Assembly: GCF_041154505.1 (NCBI RefSeq)
Contig: NZ_AP028672.1
Coordinates: 930,001 to 994,000 of the forward strand
Reading direction: 5' to 3'
From: Acidovorax sp. A79
GTDB lineage: Bacteria > Pseudomonadota > Gammaproteobacteria > Burkholderiales > Burkholderiaceae_C
DNA: 64,000 nucleotides
In this document: positions 1 through 9,148 of the stretch, one piece after another
Layout: each line of letters starts with the position of its first letter
Numbering within the stretch: the stretch's first letter is position 1
Position numbers and translations under genes: made by a program
The notes under the pieces: model-generated
What the model saw: the letters and a program-made list of their open reading frames with translations, nothing else
The model's database searches: none
What the model was told of the DNA's origin: nothing

Positions 1-187
1 GGTGGCGGCGATGAGTTCCGCGTTCATGATCCCGCTGTTCGGGGTGGCCTGGGGGCATGTGTTCCTGGGCGAGGCCCTGGGCCCCGGCATGCTCTGGGGC
101 GGAGCGCTCGTGCTGGTGGCCACCGGCCTGGTCACGGGCTTCAACCCGCTGCGCTGGCTGGCGGCACTGCGCCCGGGCAAGGAATAG
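1..187 (+). CDS. DMT-family (EamA) transporter, C-terminal fragment
   Basis: This is the last ~61 codons of a membrane protein whose start lies outside the window. The visible part has two hydrophobic helices separated by the stretch GHVFLGEALGPGMLWGGALV, the pattern that closes the second EamA domain of drug/metabolite transporters: a helix ending in a conserved E, then a Gly-rich last helix. It ends 11 bp before the convergent nucleotidase gene. The substrate cannot be told from this fragment. Confidence 0.7.
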   Translation, partial: VAAMSSAFMIPLFGVAWGHVFLGEALGPGMLWGGALVLVATGLVTGFNPLRWLAALRPGKE

Positions 188-197
188 CCGCCGCCGC

Positions 198-2024
198 TCA
201 ACGCACGGCGCGCGCGACGGACGTGATGCGGTTGGTCGCAGGCACGGCCACCGGACTCTGCGTGCGGAAATAGGCCTCCAGCGCGTCCAGGTCCAGCCCG
301 CCCACCAGGCGGTCGCGCCCTTCGGTCAGCACGGTGAAGTTGTCTCCGCCGCTGTCGAGGTAGCTGCTCATCACCACGCGCACCGGCATGTCGTCACGCA
401 GCGCAGCACCCTGCAGCACCATCTGGCTGACGCGCTCGCCCGCCGGCCGGGACAGGTCGAACTGGTAGGCAAAGCCCGATGAGACCGACAGCACGCGGGG
501 CCGCTGCACGGTGTTGCTGCCGCTGGCGAACTGCTGCTCCAGCACCGCCCTGATCTGCGCGCCCGTGAAGGTCTTCACGACCAGCTGGTTGCCAAAGGGC
601 TGCACGGCAAACAGCTGCCCGTAGCGCACCAGGCCCTGCGCATCCGGCACCAGGTCGGCACGCAGCCCCCCCGGATTCATGAAGGACAGCTGCGCCCCGC
701 CCTGCTCCGGCGCGCGCGTGGCGTGGAGCTGCGCATCGGCGACCAGGTTGCCCAGGGCGCTCTCCAGCGAGGGCGTCAGCACGCGGCGCAGGGCCGACAC
801 GGCCTGCCCCACCGGGCGCTGCGCCAGCGGTATGGCCGCCGCGCGGTAGGTGTCGACGATCTTTTGCACCGCCGGATCGGCCGGGAAGGAAGGCACGGCC
901 GAGGTCATGGGCACGTGTCCCTGGCTGCCGGTGAAGGCCTCTCCCTGCACGATGACGTTGCGCGCCGTCTTGCGCACCACGCGGCGCGTGCGGGTGTCCA
1001 CACGCAGCTGGATGTCGGTGAGCAGCGTCCCATACTGGCCTGCACTGGTCAGCAGGAAGGGCCTGGCGGGATTCACACGGGCGTAGTCGCACACGTAGGC
1101 CTGGTGCGTGTGGCCGGAGACCACCACGTCCACCGCGGGGTCCAGGCGCTCCAGGATGGGGACGATATCGCCGGAGAGGCCCGCGCAGCTGGTCTCCTGC
1201 ACGCCGGCCGTGGTGTTGCCGCCTTCATGGATGACGACCGCGATCACGTCGGCGCCCTGCGCCTTGAGCTGGGGAATCAGGGCATTGGCCGTGGCCGCCT
1301 CGTCCTCGAAGCGCAGCCCGGCCACGCCCGAGGGGCTCACCATGGTGGGCGTGGCCTGGAGCGTGAGCCCGATGACGCCCAGCGTCACCGTGGTGCCACC
1401 CTGCGTGAAGCGCTTGAGCCCCGTCGCGGGCAGCAGTGTCCGCCCGTCCTCGACGCGCACCGTGTTCGCGGCCAGGAAGCCAAAGCGGGCGCCCTTGAAT
1501 GGCTGGCTGATCTGGCAGGGCTGGCGCGCCGTGAACTTCTCGCAACCTCCCTGCTGCAGGCGCAGCAGCTCGCGCCAGCCGCGGTCGAACTCATGGTTGC
1601 CCACCGCGTTGAAGTCGATCTGCATCTCGTTGACGGCCTCGATGGTGGGCTCGTCCAGGAATAGCGAGGACACCAGCGGCGACGCACCGACCATGTCGCC
1701 GGCGGACACGACCGCGTGGTGCGGCCCCCGCGCCTTGAGGGCTGCGATGGCACTCGCGAAGTACGCCATCCCGCCCGCGGGCACCGCCACCGGTCCCGTG
1801 GGGCTTAGGACGGCATGCGCCATGCGGGGCGGCTCCATGTTGCCATGCAGGTCGTTGAAGCCGATGAGCGTGATGTCGATGTGCGCGGGTGCCGGATCGC
1901 CGGCCCATCGCGTGGCCGTGCCGCAGCCCGCCAGGAGGCCCCCGAGGACGCCCGCCGCCGCGAGCACCGCGCCGCTGCGCGCCCATCCTGAACCACGGAA
2001 TGCCTGTGCCAACAACCTGCGCAT
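198..2024 (-). CDS. 5'-nucleotidase / bifunctional metallophosphatase lipoprotein
   Basis: A 608-residue exported nucleotidase of the UshA/CpdB superfamily, probably releasing phosphate from nucleotides at the cell envelope. The ATG at 2024 is chosen because it begins a lipoprotein signal with lipobox LLAGC (Cys34); a longer in-frame ORF reaches 2186 but starts inside aroC. The N-terminal calcineurin-like domain shows the metal motifs in order: GFNDLHGN, GDMVGASP, GNHEFDRG and GHTHQAY. The C-terminal domain (about residue 370 on) has NPGGLRADL, FGNQLVV and DSGGDNFTVL, typical of 5_nucleotid_C. It lies 110 bp downstream of aroC on the same strand. The exact substrate is not readable from sequence. 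Confidence 0.88.
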   Translation of the reverse strand: MRRLLAQAFRGSGWARSGAVLAAAGVLGGLLAGCGTATRWAGDPAPAHIDITLIGFNDLHGNMEPPRMAHAVLSPTGPVAVPAGGMAYFASAIAALKARGPHHAVVSAGDMVGASPLVSSLFLDEPTIEAVNEMQIDFNAVGNHEFDRGWRELLRLQQGGCEKFTARQPCQISQPFKGARFGFLAANTVRVEDGRTLLPATGLKRFTQGGTTVTLGVIGLTLQATPTMVSPSGVAGLRFEDEAATANALIPQLKAQGADVIAVVIHEGGNTTAGVQETSCAGLSGDIVPILERLDPAVDVVVSGHTHQAYVCDYARVNPARPFLLTSAGQYGTLLTDIQLRVDTRTRRVVRKTARNVIVQGEAFTGSQGHVPMTSAVPSFPADPAVQKIVDTYRAAAIPLAQRPVGQAVSALRRVLTPSLESALGNLVADAQLHATRAPEQGGAQLSFMNPGGLRADLVPDAQGLVRYGQLFAVQPFGNQLVVKTFTGAQIRAVLEQQFASGSNTVQRPRVLSVSSGFAYQFDLSRPAGERVSQMVLQGAALRDDMPVRVVMSSYLDSGGDNFTVLTEGRDRLVGGLDLDALEAYFRTQSPVAVPATNRITSVARAVR

Positions 2025-2134
2025 GGAGAGTGCCTTGTCCAGTCCAGTAAAAAGGGCGCGCATCCCTGCACGCCCCGCAAACCACGGCGGCGAAGCGCCC
2101 GGGCCGGGCCCGGTGCGCTGTGCCATGCCGATTC

Positions 2135-3232
2135 CTACAGAAACGATGCCTGGATGGGCGGCACCGGCGGCACCACATCGCCACACTGCGCGCGGTGGCG
2201 CAGGGCATGGTCCATGACGACCAGCGCCAGCAGCGCCTCGGCGATGGGCGCAGCGCGGATGCCCACGCAGGGGTCGTGGCGGCCCTTGGTGACGACCTCG
2301 GTGCTCTTGCCGTGCACATCGATCGATTCGCGCGGGCTGATGATGGAGCTGGTGGGCTTGATCGCGATGCTCACCTCCAGGTCCTGCCCGGTGCTGATGC
2401 CGCCCAGCACGCCGCCCGCGTTGTTCGTGCGAAAGCCCTGGGGTGTCATCGAATCGCCATGCATCGTGCCCCGGTGGGCCACGCTGGCAAAGCCCGCGCC
2501 GATCTCCACGCCCTTCACCGCGTTCAGGCCCATCATGGCGTGGGCGATGTCGGCATCGAGCTTGTCGTACAGCGGCTCGCCCAGCCCCACGGGCACGCCG
2601 GTGGCCTGCACGCGGATGCGGGCACCGCAGGAATCACCGGCCTTGCGCAGGGCGTCCATGTAATCCTCGTACTGCTGCACGTCGGCCACGGGGGCGAAGA
2701 AGGGATTGCTGCGCACGTGGTCCCAGCTCTCGAACGGGATGGACAGGTCGCCCAGCTGTGTCATGCAGGCGCGGAACTGCACGCCGTACCGCTGCGCAAG
2801 CCACTTCTTGGCCACGGCGCCAGCGGCCACCGTGGGCGCCGTCAGGCGGGCGGAAGACCGGCCTCCGCCGCGCGGGTCGCGGATGCCGTACTTGTGCCAG
2901 TAGGTGTAGTCGGCATGGCCGGGGCGAAAGCTCTCGGCGATGTTGCTGTAGTCCTTGCTGCGCTGGTCGGTGTTGCGGATCAGCAGCGCGATCGGCGTGC
3001 CGGTGGTCTTGCCCTCGTACACGCCCGACAGGATCTCCACCGCATCGGGCTCGTTGCGCTGGGTGACGTGGCGGCTGGTGCCGGGGCGGCGCCGGTCCAG
3101 GTCGGCCTGGATGTCGGCCTCGGCGAGCGCCATGCCGGGCGGACAGCCGTCGATCACGCAGCCAATGGCCGGGCCGTGGGATTCACCAAAGTTGGTGACT
3201 GCGAATAGGGATCCGAAAGTATTGCCGCTCAT
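2135..3232 (-). CDS. aroC: Chorismate synthase
   Basis: 365 residues, the usual bacterial length. It converts 5-enolpyruvylshikimate-3-phosphate to chorismate using reduced FMN, the last common step to aromatic amino acids and folate. The protein begins [20 protein letters not shown] with the family signature (GESHG), followed by [32 protein letters not shown] (R-rich FMN-binding region) and, late, [16 protein letters not shown]. The start ATG at 3232 matches the family N-terminus exactly. No frameshift is seen. The nucleotidase gene follows on the same strand. Confidence 0.98.
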   Translation of the reverse strand: MSGNTFGSLFAVTNFGESHGPAIGCVIDGCPPGMALAEADIQADLDRRRPGTSRHVTQRNEPDAVEILSGVYEGKTTGTPIALLIRNTDQRSKDYSNIAESFRPGHADYTYWHKYGIRDPRGGGRSSARLTAPTVAAGAVAKKWLAQRYGVQFRACMTQLGDLSIPFESWDHVRSNPFFAPVADVQQYEDYMDALRKAGDSCGARIRVQATGVPVGLGEPLYDKLDADIAHAMMGLNAVKGVEIGAGFASVAHRGTMHGDSMTPQGFRTNNAGGVLGGISTGQDLEVSIAIKPTSSIISPRESIDVHGKSTEVVTKGRHDPCVGIRAAPIAEALLALVVMDHALRHRAQCGDVVPPVPPIQASFL

Positions 3233-3412
3233 GGCGCGGGATTATCCCAGAGCGGCCGCACGGCCGCGCCTTGCCCCCGGGGTGATGGCCGGCGCCGTGC
3301 GCCAGGAGCCCGAAGGCGGGCCCTCCGTGCGGTGCGGATACCACGCGCCACCAACCTGCTTGGCATCGCGGGATGCGCTTGCTAGCATGGGTGGACGATC
3401 TTTGGGACAACC

Positions 3413-5647
3413 ATGCCCGTTTCAGCTCCGCACCTTCCAGGCTCCCCCTCCCCTTTGGACCGCCCACCGGCAAGCCTCCTGGCAGACGCCCCGCTGCGCA
3501 GGGCCCTGGATGCCAGCGACAACGCCATCGTGATGAGCAACAGCGCCAGGCTCGTCGTGTACATCAACGAGGGCTTCACCCGCCTGTTCGGCTTCAGGCC
3601 CCAGGAGGTGCTCGGGCGGCACCTGAGCGATGTGCTGCTGGGCCCGCACTCCGACCCAGGGCTGCTCGCCGACATCCGCAGCGGCATGCACACCGAGGGC
3701 TGTTTCCACACCGAGACCCTGCTGTACAGCCGGGCCGGCGCGCCGCGCTGGGTGTCGATGATGATCAATGCATCGGACGAGGCCTCGGGCGGGCCGGGCG
3801 GCAGCATCACCGTGCTGACAGACATCACGCTCACCAAGATGCACGAGGTGCTGCAAAAGCGGGTGCTCGAGGGCATGGTCAATGAACTGCCCCTGGCCGA
3901 TCTGATGGCCCTCGTCTGCCACGAAGTGGAGCGCATCGCCCCCGAAGTCACCGCCTCCATCCTGGCCGTGGATGAGCAAGGCCTGCTGCGCCCCCTGGCG
4001 GCACCGGGGCTTCCTCCCGCCATCTGCCAGGCGCTCGACGGCCTGCCCATCGGCCCCCGTGCGGGGTCGTGCGGCACCGCGGCCTTCAGGGGCATCCCCG
4101 TGGCGGTCAACGACATCGCCACCGACCCCTTGTGGGACGACTACCGCGCGCTGTTCGCACCCAGCGGCGTGCGCGCCTGCTGGTCCAGCCCGATCTGCGA
4201 CCACACGGGCAAGGTGGTGGGCACCTTTGCCTTCTACTTTCGCGAGCCGCGCGGCCCGGATGCGCTGCACTACCGGCTGGTGGGTGTATGCCTGCACCTG
4301 TGCGCGCTGGCCATCGAGCGCAATGCCACGCAGCAGCGCATTCACCGCCTCGCCTTTTTTGACGGGCTCACGGGCCTGCCCAACCGCGCGATGTTCCTCA
4401 GCAGCGCCGGGCGCACGCTGGCCGGCCTGCGGCAGGACGGCCGCCCCGGCGCGCTGCTGTTCATCGATCTGGACCGCTTCAAGCAGGTGAACGACACGCA
4501 GGGGCATGCCGCGGGCGACGCGCTGTTGTGCGAAGTGGCCAGGCGGCTGACGCAGTGCCTGCGAGCGCGGGACCTGATCGGCCGGCTGGCGGGCGACGAA
4601 TTCGTGCTGCTGCTGTCCGAGTGCGCCACCGAGGAAGCGGTGCAGGCGGCGCACCGCATGCTGGAGGAAATGTCCCGGCCCATGGACATCCATGGACAGG
4701 CCCATGTCTGCCACGCCAGCATCGGCATCGCGATGTTTCCCGACGACGGCGACGCCATCGAGACGCTGCTGCGCCATGCCGACCAGGCGATGGCACAGGC
4801 CAAGAGCGATCACCGGCACAGCCTGCAATTGTTCAGCGCGGAGATGAACCGGCGCGCGCAGGAACGTGCAGCGCTGGAGCGCGCATTGCGCCAGGCCCTG
4901 GCCGAACGCCGCCTGACGCTGCACTACCAGCCCCAGGTGCTCGGCGAAGCGCCCGGCACCCTGCACGGCGTGGAAGCCCTCGCGCGGTGGCAGCACCCCG
5001 AATGGGGCATGGTGCCGCCCAGCCGGTTCATCCCCGTGGCCGAAGAGTCCGGCCTGATTCACGAGCTGACCCTGTGGCTGCTGGACGAGGCCTGTGCGCA
5101 GCTGTCGGCATGGCGCGCGGCGGGCCACCACGTGCCCTGCGTGGCGGTCAACCTGTCAGGGCGCAGCTTCCACCAGGCAGACCTTGCGCAGCAGGTGTGC
5201 GATGCGCTGCGGCGCCACGGGCTGCGCGCGGACGACGTGCTTCTGGAAATCACCGAGAGCGTCATGATGGACGCGCGGCCCGTCACGCTGGCCAACATCG
5301 AGGCGCTGCACGGCAAGGGATTCCGGCTGTCGCTGGACGATTTCGGCACCGGCTATTCCAGCCTGAGCTACCTGCACCGCCTTCCCATTTCGGAGCTCAA
5401 GCTCGACATGGCCTTCGTGCAGGACCTCACCACCAGCCCCACCGCGCGGGCCCTCACGGTGTCGGTGCTCAGCATCGCCCACAGCCTGGGCATGGTGGTG
5501 GTGGCCGAAGGGGTGGAAACCACGGGCCAGCAGCAGTGGCTGCAGGCGCATGGGTGTCCCGTCATGCAGGGCTATCTGTTTGGCAAGCCGCTGCCACCGG
5601 ACGAACTGGAGGCCTGGCTCTGCGCGCAGGCAGCGCGCCCGCGCTGA
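3413..5647 (+). CDS. PAS-GAF-GGDEF-EAL c-di-GMP signalling protein
   Basis: A 744-residue cytoplasmic protein with no membrane segment. Domains in order: PAS (about 30-140), GAF (about 155-303, with GSCGTAAFRG), GGDEF (about 312-475, beginning at GLTGLPNRAMF) and EAL (about 495-740). The GGDEF signature is AGDEF (393-397), a variant compatible with cyclase activity. The EAL domain keeps VEALARW (520-526), ITES, LDDFGTGYSS and VAEGVE, so it probably hydrolyses c-di-GMP. Which activity dominates cannot be decided from sequence. The gene stands alone between aroC and the convergent CBS gene; the PAS and GAF domains suggest a soluble ligand or redox input. Confidence 0.93.
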   Translation: MPVSAPHLPGSPSPLDRPPASLLADAPLRRALDASDNAIVMSNSARLVVYINEGFTRLFGFRPQEVLGRHLSDVLLGPHSDPGLLADIRSGMHTEGCFHTETLLYSRAGAPRWVSMMINASDEASGGPGGSITVLTDITLTKMHEVLQKRVLEGMVNELPLADLMALVCHEVERIAPEVTASILAVDEQGLLRPLAAPGLPPAICQALDGLPIGPRAGSCGTAAFRGIPVAVNDIATDPLWDDYRALFAPSGVRACWSSPICDHTGKVVGTFAFYFREPRGPDALHYRLVGVCLHLCALAIERNATQQRIHRLAFFDGLTGLPNRAMFLSSAGRTLAGLRQDGRPGALLFIDLDRFKQVNDTQGHAAGDALLCEVARRLTQCLRARDLIGRLAGDEFVLLLSECATEEAVQAAHRMLEEMSRPMDIHGQAHVCHASIGIAMFPDDGDAIETLLRHADQAMAQAKSDHRHSLQLFSAEMNRRAQERAALERALRQALAERRLTLHYQPQVLGEAPGTLHGVEALARWQHPEWGMVPPSRFIPVAEESGLIHELTLWLLDEACAQLSAWRAAGHHVPCVAVNLSGRSFHQADLAQQVCDALRRHGLRADDVLLEITESVMMDARPVTLANIEALHGKGFRLSLDDFGTGYSSLSYLHRLPISELKLDMAFVQDLTTSPTARALTVSVLSIAHSLGMVVVAEGVETTGQQQWLQAHGCPVMQGYLFGKPLPPDELEAWLCAQAARPR

Positions 5648-5670
5648 GCGCCGCCAGGGCGTGGCCGTGG

Positions 5671-6123
5671 TCAGCCGCCGCGGGCGTCGTCTTCCGGCCA
5701 GTCGCGGATGTAGGCCTTGAGCATCTTGTTCTCGAAGTTCTGGCTGTCCACCACGGCCTTGGCCACGTCGTAGAAGCTGATCACGCCCATGAGCATCTTG
5801 CGGTCCATCACCGGCATGTAGCGCGCATGGCGGTCCAGCATCATGCGGCGCACCTCGTCCATGTCGGTTTCGAGCGTGCAGGTCAGGGGTGCATCGTCCA
5901 TGGCCGAACGAACCTGCAGGGTGCCCACGCTGCCGCCATTCCTCACCACGGCCTGGATCACTTCGCGAAACGTGAGCATGCCCACCAGATCGCCCAGCTC
6001 CATCACCACCAGCGAGCCGATGTCCCTGTCGGCCATCACATCCACGGCGCCCGCCAGCGGCTCGTCCGGCGTGACGGTGTAGAGGGTGTTCCCTTTGACG
6101 CGGAGGATGTCGCTGACTTTCAT
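5671..6123 (-). CDS. Tandem CBS-domain protein
   Basis: 150 residues made almost wholly of two CBS motifs (about 8-65 and 75-135), the adenosine-nucleotide sensing module. It starts MKVSDILRVKG. Typical CBS features are visible: the repeated hydrophobic-basic helix ends, GSLVVMELGDLVGMLTFREV in the first copy and YMPVMDRKMLMGVISFYDV in the second. There is no attached enzymatic or transporter domain, so it likely acts as a free-standing regulator of unknown partner. It is divergent from metY, sharing the 6124-6234 intergenic region, and converges on the GGDEF-EAL gene with a 23-bp gap. Confidence 0.88.
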   Translation of the reverse strand: MKVSDILRVKGNTLYTVTPDEPLAGAVDVMADRDIGSLVVMELGDLVGMLTFREVIQAVVRNGGSVGTLQVRSAMDDAPLTCTLETDMDEVRRMMLDRHARYMPVMDRKMLMGVISFYDVAKAVVDSQNFENKMLKAYIRDWPEDDARGG

Positions 6124-6234
6124 GGTTTCTGGGTCTCCAAGAGGGCGGGAAGAGCGCGGCAGGCGCTAGAGGCTGTCTTGCACCAAATATAGCCCACAAT
6201 GCCCGGCTGAATTGACAACATGGGAGACACACAG

Positions 6235-7542
6235 ATGCCCGGCTACTCCGACCCCGGCTTTGACACGCTGGCCCTGCACGCGGGTGCAAGCCCCGACCCC
6301 GCCACTGGCGCGCGCGCGGTGCCCATCCACCTGACCACCTCTTTCGTCTTCGAGTCGAGCGACCATGCCGCGTCGCTGTTCAACCTGGAGCGTGGCGGCC
6401 ACGTGTACAGCCGCATCAGCAACCCCACCAACGCCGTGCTGGAGCAGCGCGTGGCGGCGCTGGAAGGCGGCGTCGGCGCCATTGCCACCGCCAGCGGCCA
6501 GGCCGCGCTGCACCTGGCCGTGGCCACGCTGATGGGTGCCGGCAGCCACATCGTGGCCAGCACCGCGCTGTATGGCGGCTCGCAGAACCTGCTGCACTAC
6601 ACGCTCTCGCGCTTCGGCATCGAGACCACCTTCGTCAAGCCCGGCGACATCGACGCCTGGCGCGCCGCCGTGCGGCCCAACACCAAGCTGTTCTTTGGCG
6701 AGACGGTGGGCAACCCGGGCCTGGACGTGCTGGACATCCCCACCGTGAGCGCGATTGCGCACGAGGCCGGTGTGCCTCTGCTGGTGGACTCCACCCTGAC
6801 CTCGCCCTGGCTCATCAGGCCGTTCGAGCATGGCGCCGATCTGGTCTACCACTCGGCCACCAAGTTCCTCTCGGGCCACGGCACCGTGGTGGGTGGCGTC
6901 GTGGTCGATGGCGGCAGCTTCGACTGGGACGGCCCCAGATCCGCCGGCAAGTTCGCCGAGCTGACCCAGCCCTACGACGGCTTTCACAACATGGTGTTCG
7001 CCGAAGAGAGCACCGTGGGCGCCTTCCTGCTGCGCGCGCGCCGCGAGGGCCTGCGCGACTTCGGCGCCTGCATGAGCCCGCACACGGCCTGGCTCATCCT
7101 GCAGGGCATCGAGACCCTGCCGCTGCGCATGCAGCAGCACATGCGCAACACCGAAAAGGTGGTCGAATTTCTGGCCGCTCAGCCCTTCGTGTCGCGCGTG
7201 GGCCACCCCATGCTCGCATCTCACCCCAGCCACGCGCTGGCGCAAAAGCTGCTGCCGCGCGGCGCGGGCTCGGTGTTCAGCTTCGACCTCAAGGGCAACC
7301 GCGAACAGGGCAAGAAGTTCATCGAAACCCTCAAGGTCTTCAGCCACCTGGCCAACGTGGGCGACTGCCGCAGCCTGGTGATCCACCCGGCCAGCACCAC
7401 GCATTTCCGGATGAGCGACGAGGCCCTGGCGGGTGCCGGCATCACGCAGGGCACGATCCGCCTGTCCATCGGGCTGGAGGATGCCGACGACCTGATCGAC
7501 GATTTGAAGCGCGCCCTCAAGGCCGCAGAGAAGGCCGCCTGA
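6235..7542 (+). CDS. metY: O-acetylhomoserine sulfhydrylase (MetY-type)
   Basis: 435 residues, the length of MetY rather than the shorter MetZ/MetB. It is a PLP enzyme of the Cys/Met-metabolism family, making homocysteine from an acylhomoserine and sulfide. Seen: FDTLALHAG start motif, YSRISNPTN, the PLP lysine in HSATKFLSGHGT (Lys210) and a C-terminal FRMSDEALAGAGI. The start at 6235 is preferred over the in-frame ATG at 6220, because GGGAG at 6222-6226 is a ribosome site well placed for 6235 and would lie inside the longer protein. Acetyl versus succinyl substrate is inferred from length and motifs only. I saw no SAM riboswitch upstream. Confidence 0.9.
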   Translation: MPGYSDPGFDTLALHAGASPDPATGARAVPIHLTTSFVFESSDHAASLFNLERGGHVYSRISNPTNAVLEQRVAALEGGVGAIATASGQAALHLAVATLMGAGSHIVASTALYGGSQNLLHYTLSRFGIETTFVKPGDIDAWRAAVRPNTKLFFGETVGNPGLDVLDIPTVSAIAHEAGVPLLVDSTLTSPWLIRPFEHGADLVYHSATKFLSGHGTVVGGVVVDGGSFDWDGPRSAGKFAELTQPYDGFHNMVFAEESTVGAFLLRARREGLRDFGACMSPHTAWLILQGIETLPLRMQQHMRNTEKVVEFLAAQPFVSRVGHPMLASHPSHALAQKLLPRGAGSVFSFDLKGNREQGKKFIETLKVFSHLANVGDCRSLVIHPASTTHFRMSDEALAGAGITQGTIRLSIGLEDADDLIDDLKRALKAAEKAA

Positions 7543-7573
7543 AGGCCTGGGCCCGACCACGCCAGCCACGCCG

Positions 7574-9082
7574 ATGCAAGCCGCAGCCCCACAGCCCGTG
7601 TTTTCCTGGGACGCCTTCGAGCAGGCCTTCCTTGACGCCGCGCTCCCGGTGGCCAGCGCCGTCCTTGCCCGGCACCCGGAGCACCGCTTCTATGCGGTCG
7701 CCCTGGCCGGCATGGGCCGCGAGCTTGATGGCCCCCTCTTCCTGCCCGCGATCGCGCTGAACAGCGAACAGGCCTACGCCCAGGCCAAGGGCGGCGGCGA
7801 TGACGGCGGGGGCGGCACGCTGTACAGCCTGCGCTGGAATCCGGCGGACTGGGGCTGGCCTGACCTGCCGGCCGACAGCCCAGCCCTGGCCCGGATGCAG
7901 CAGGAGCTGCAGGCACATGCCTGTCGCGGCGACGTGGCGCACTGGCGGGCCACCGAGCAGCAATGCCTGGAGGCCCTGGTGCGCGCATGCCAGCGCCTGC
8001 GCACCGCGCTGCGGGCCTTGCCCTGGTCGGACCGGCTCACGCCGGACTTCGCCGTGCTGCTGCATGAGGACAGCGACGAGGGCGTGCAGTGGGCCCGGCG
8101 CTGCCTGGGAGACGATGCCTTCGCCGCCCTGCTTCCCGGCCATGCGGCCGCCATCGCGGAGGCGCTGCGCGTGGAAGCACTGCCCCCGGACCAGCAACTG
8201 CGCTATCACCTGGCATGCCTGCGCAATGAAGCCGCGCCCGAGCTGGGCCTGGGCCGCCAACAAGCCGTGGACCATGCCACGCAGGACACCGAACACGCGC
8301 TGCGGCGGCTCGGCCCCGTCGCGGTGCCCGCCTTGCTGGCGCTGCTGGAGCGCGCGGACACGCAGTCCATCGCGGCCAGGCTCCTGGGCGACATCGGATC
8401 CGCCAGCCCCGAGGTGCTGGACGCCCTGCGCCACCACCTGCTGCGGCCGGTCCCACGCGGCAGCCGGGCCCACCTTGGCCGCGCGGGCCGGCTCGGGTGC
8501 GCCTGCGCGCTGGGGCAGCTGGGGGATGGGCGGTGGCTGCTGTCGCAGGTGGGCACGCTGGCGGACGACCTGGTCGCCAGCGGCCTGGCCGCGCCGCTGG
8601 GGCCCTTTCGGGACCGGTGCCTTCAGCCCCGCCCGCTGGACTATGCCCCCCTGGAACACGCCGTCCTGCAGCATCCGGCCCTCCGGCTGGCCCTGCAGGG
8701 CAAGCTGGCTCCGGGGCGCGGCACCTGCACACTGGGCCCGGCGGACGTGGACGAAGCCCTGCGCGGCCTGGGCTCGCCCACGCCGCTCGTGCGCCAGCAC
8801 GCTGCCATGGCACTGGGAGACCGCGCCCTGGGCAGCGAAAGGGCTCCGCGCATCGTGCCCGCGCTGGCGCGCGCCGCCACGGACGATGCCGAGGAAACCG
8901 TGCGCTTCCTGGCCGTGCTGGGCCTGGGCTACTGGAAGCAGGATGCGGCCCACCTGCGCTCCCTGGCGCAAGCCACGGCGGCACACGACCCGAGCGACCG
9001 CATTCGCGATACCGCGCGGCGCTGGCTGGAGGCGCTGGACACGCACCGCGCGATGGCCCCAACCGGACAGGCACCTGGCTAG
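7574..9082 (+). CDS. DUF4303-like domain fused to HEAT repeats
   Basis: 502 residues without signal peptide or membrane segment. The first ~190 residues look like DUF4303 (FYAVALAGMGRELDGP, then RWNPADWGWP). From about residue 230 to the end there are alpha-helical HEAT-type repeats, clearest at LGPVAVPALLALLERAD, ARLLGDIGSASPEVLDALR and TPLVRQHAAMALGDRALGS. HEAT arrays usually bind proteins. It starts 31 bp after metY in the same direction and is followed by a hydrolase gene. Function is unknown; the two-part architecture is what can be seen, and domain assignment is from memory of the families. Confidence 0.7.
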   Translation: MQAAAPQPVFSWDAFEQAFLDAALPVASAVLARHPEHRFYAVALAGMGRELDGPLFLPAIALNSEQAYAQAKGGGDDGGGGTLYSLRWNPADWGWPDLPADSPALARMQQELQAHACRGDVAHWRATEQQCLEALVRACQRLRTALRALPWSDRLTPDFAVLLHEDSDEGVQWARRCLGDDAFAALLPGHAAAIAEALRVEALPPDQQLRYHLACLRNEAAPELGLGRQQAVDHATQDTEHALRRLGPVAVPALLALLERADTQSIAARLLGDIGSASPEVLDALRHHLLRPVPRGSRAHLGRAGRLGCACALGQLGDGRWLLSQVGTLADDLVASGLAAPLGPFRDRCLQPRPLDYAPLEHAVLQHPALRLALQGKLAPGRGTCTLGPADVDEALRGLGSPTPLVRQHAAMALGDRALGSERAPRIVPALARAATDDAEETVRFLAVLGLGYWKQDAAHLRSLAQATAAHDPSDRIRDTARRWLEALDTHRAMAPTGQAPG

Positions 9083-9148
9083 GCGCCAGCCCCATGCCCC
9101 TTTTCCACCGAGACAATCCACACAAGAGAGCGAACACAGGAACACGCC

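Noticed and set aside
3422..5131. 569-residue antisense ORF opposite the GGDEF-EAL gene
   Set aside because: Low-complexity His/Gln/Arg/Ala composition typical of a GC-rich shadow frame; the plus-strand protein has clear domains.
4528..6192. 554-codon plus-strand ORF across the EAL and CBS genes
   Set aside because: Shadow frame overlapping two well-supported genes on opposite strands; Arg/Ala/Gly-rich with no domain.
6124..6234. SAM or other riboswitch before metY
   Set aside because: Only about 110 bases shared with a divergent gene and no conserved riboswitch core could be recognised.
6166..7569. 467-residue antisense ORF opposite metY
   Set aside because: Gly/Val/His-rich shadow composition; metY on the other strand is unambiguous.
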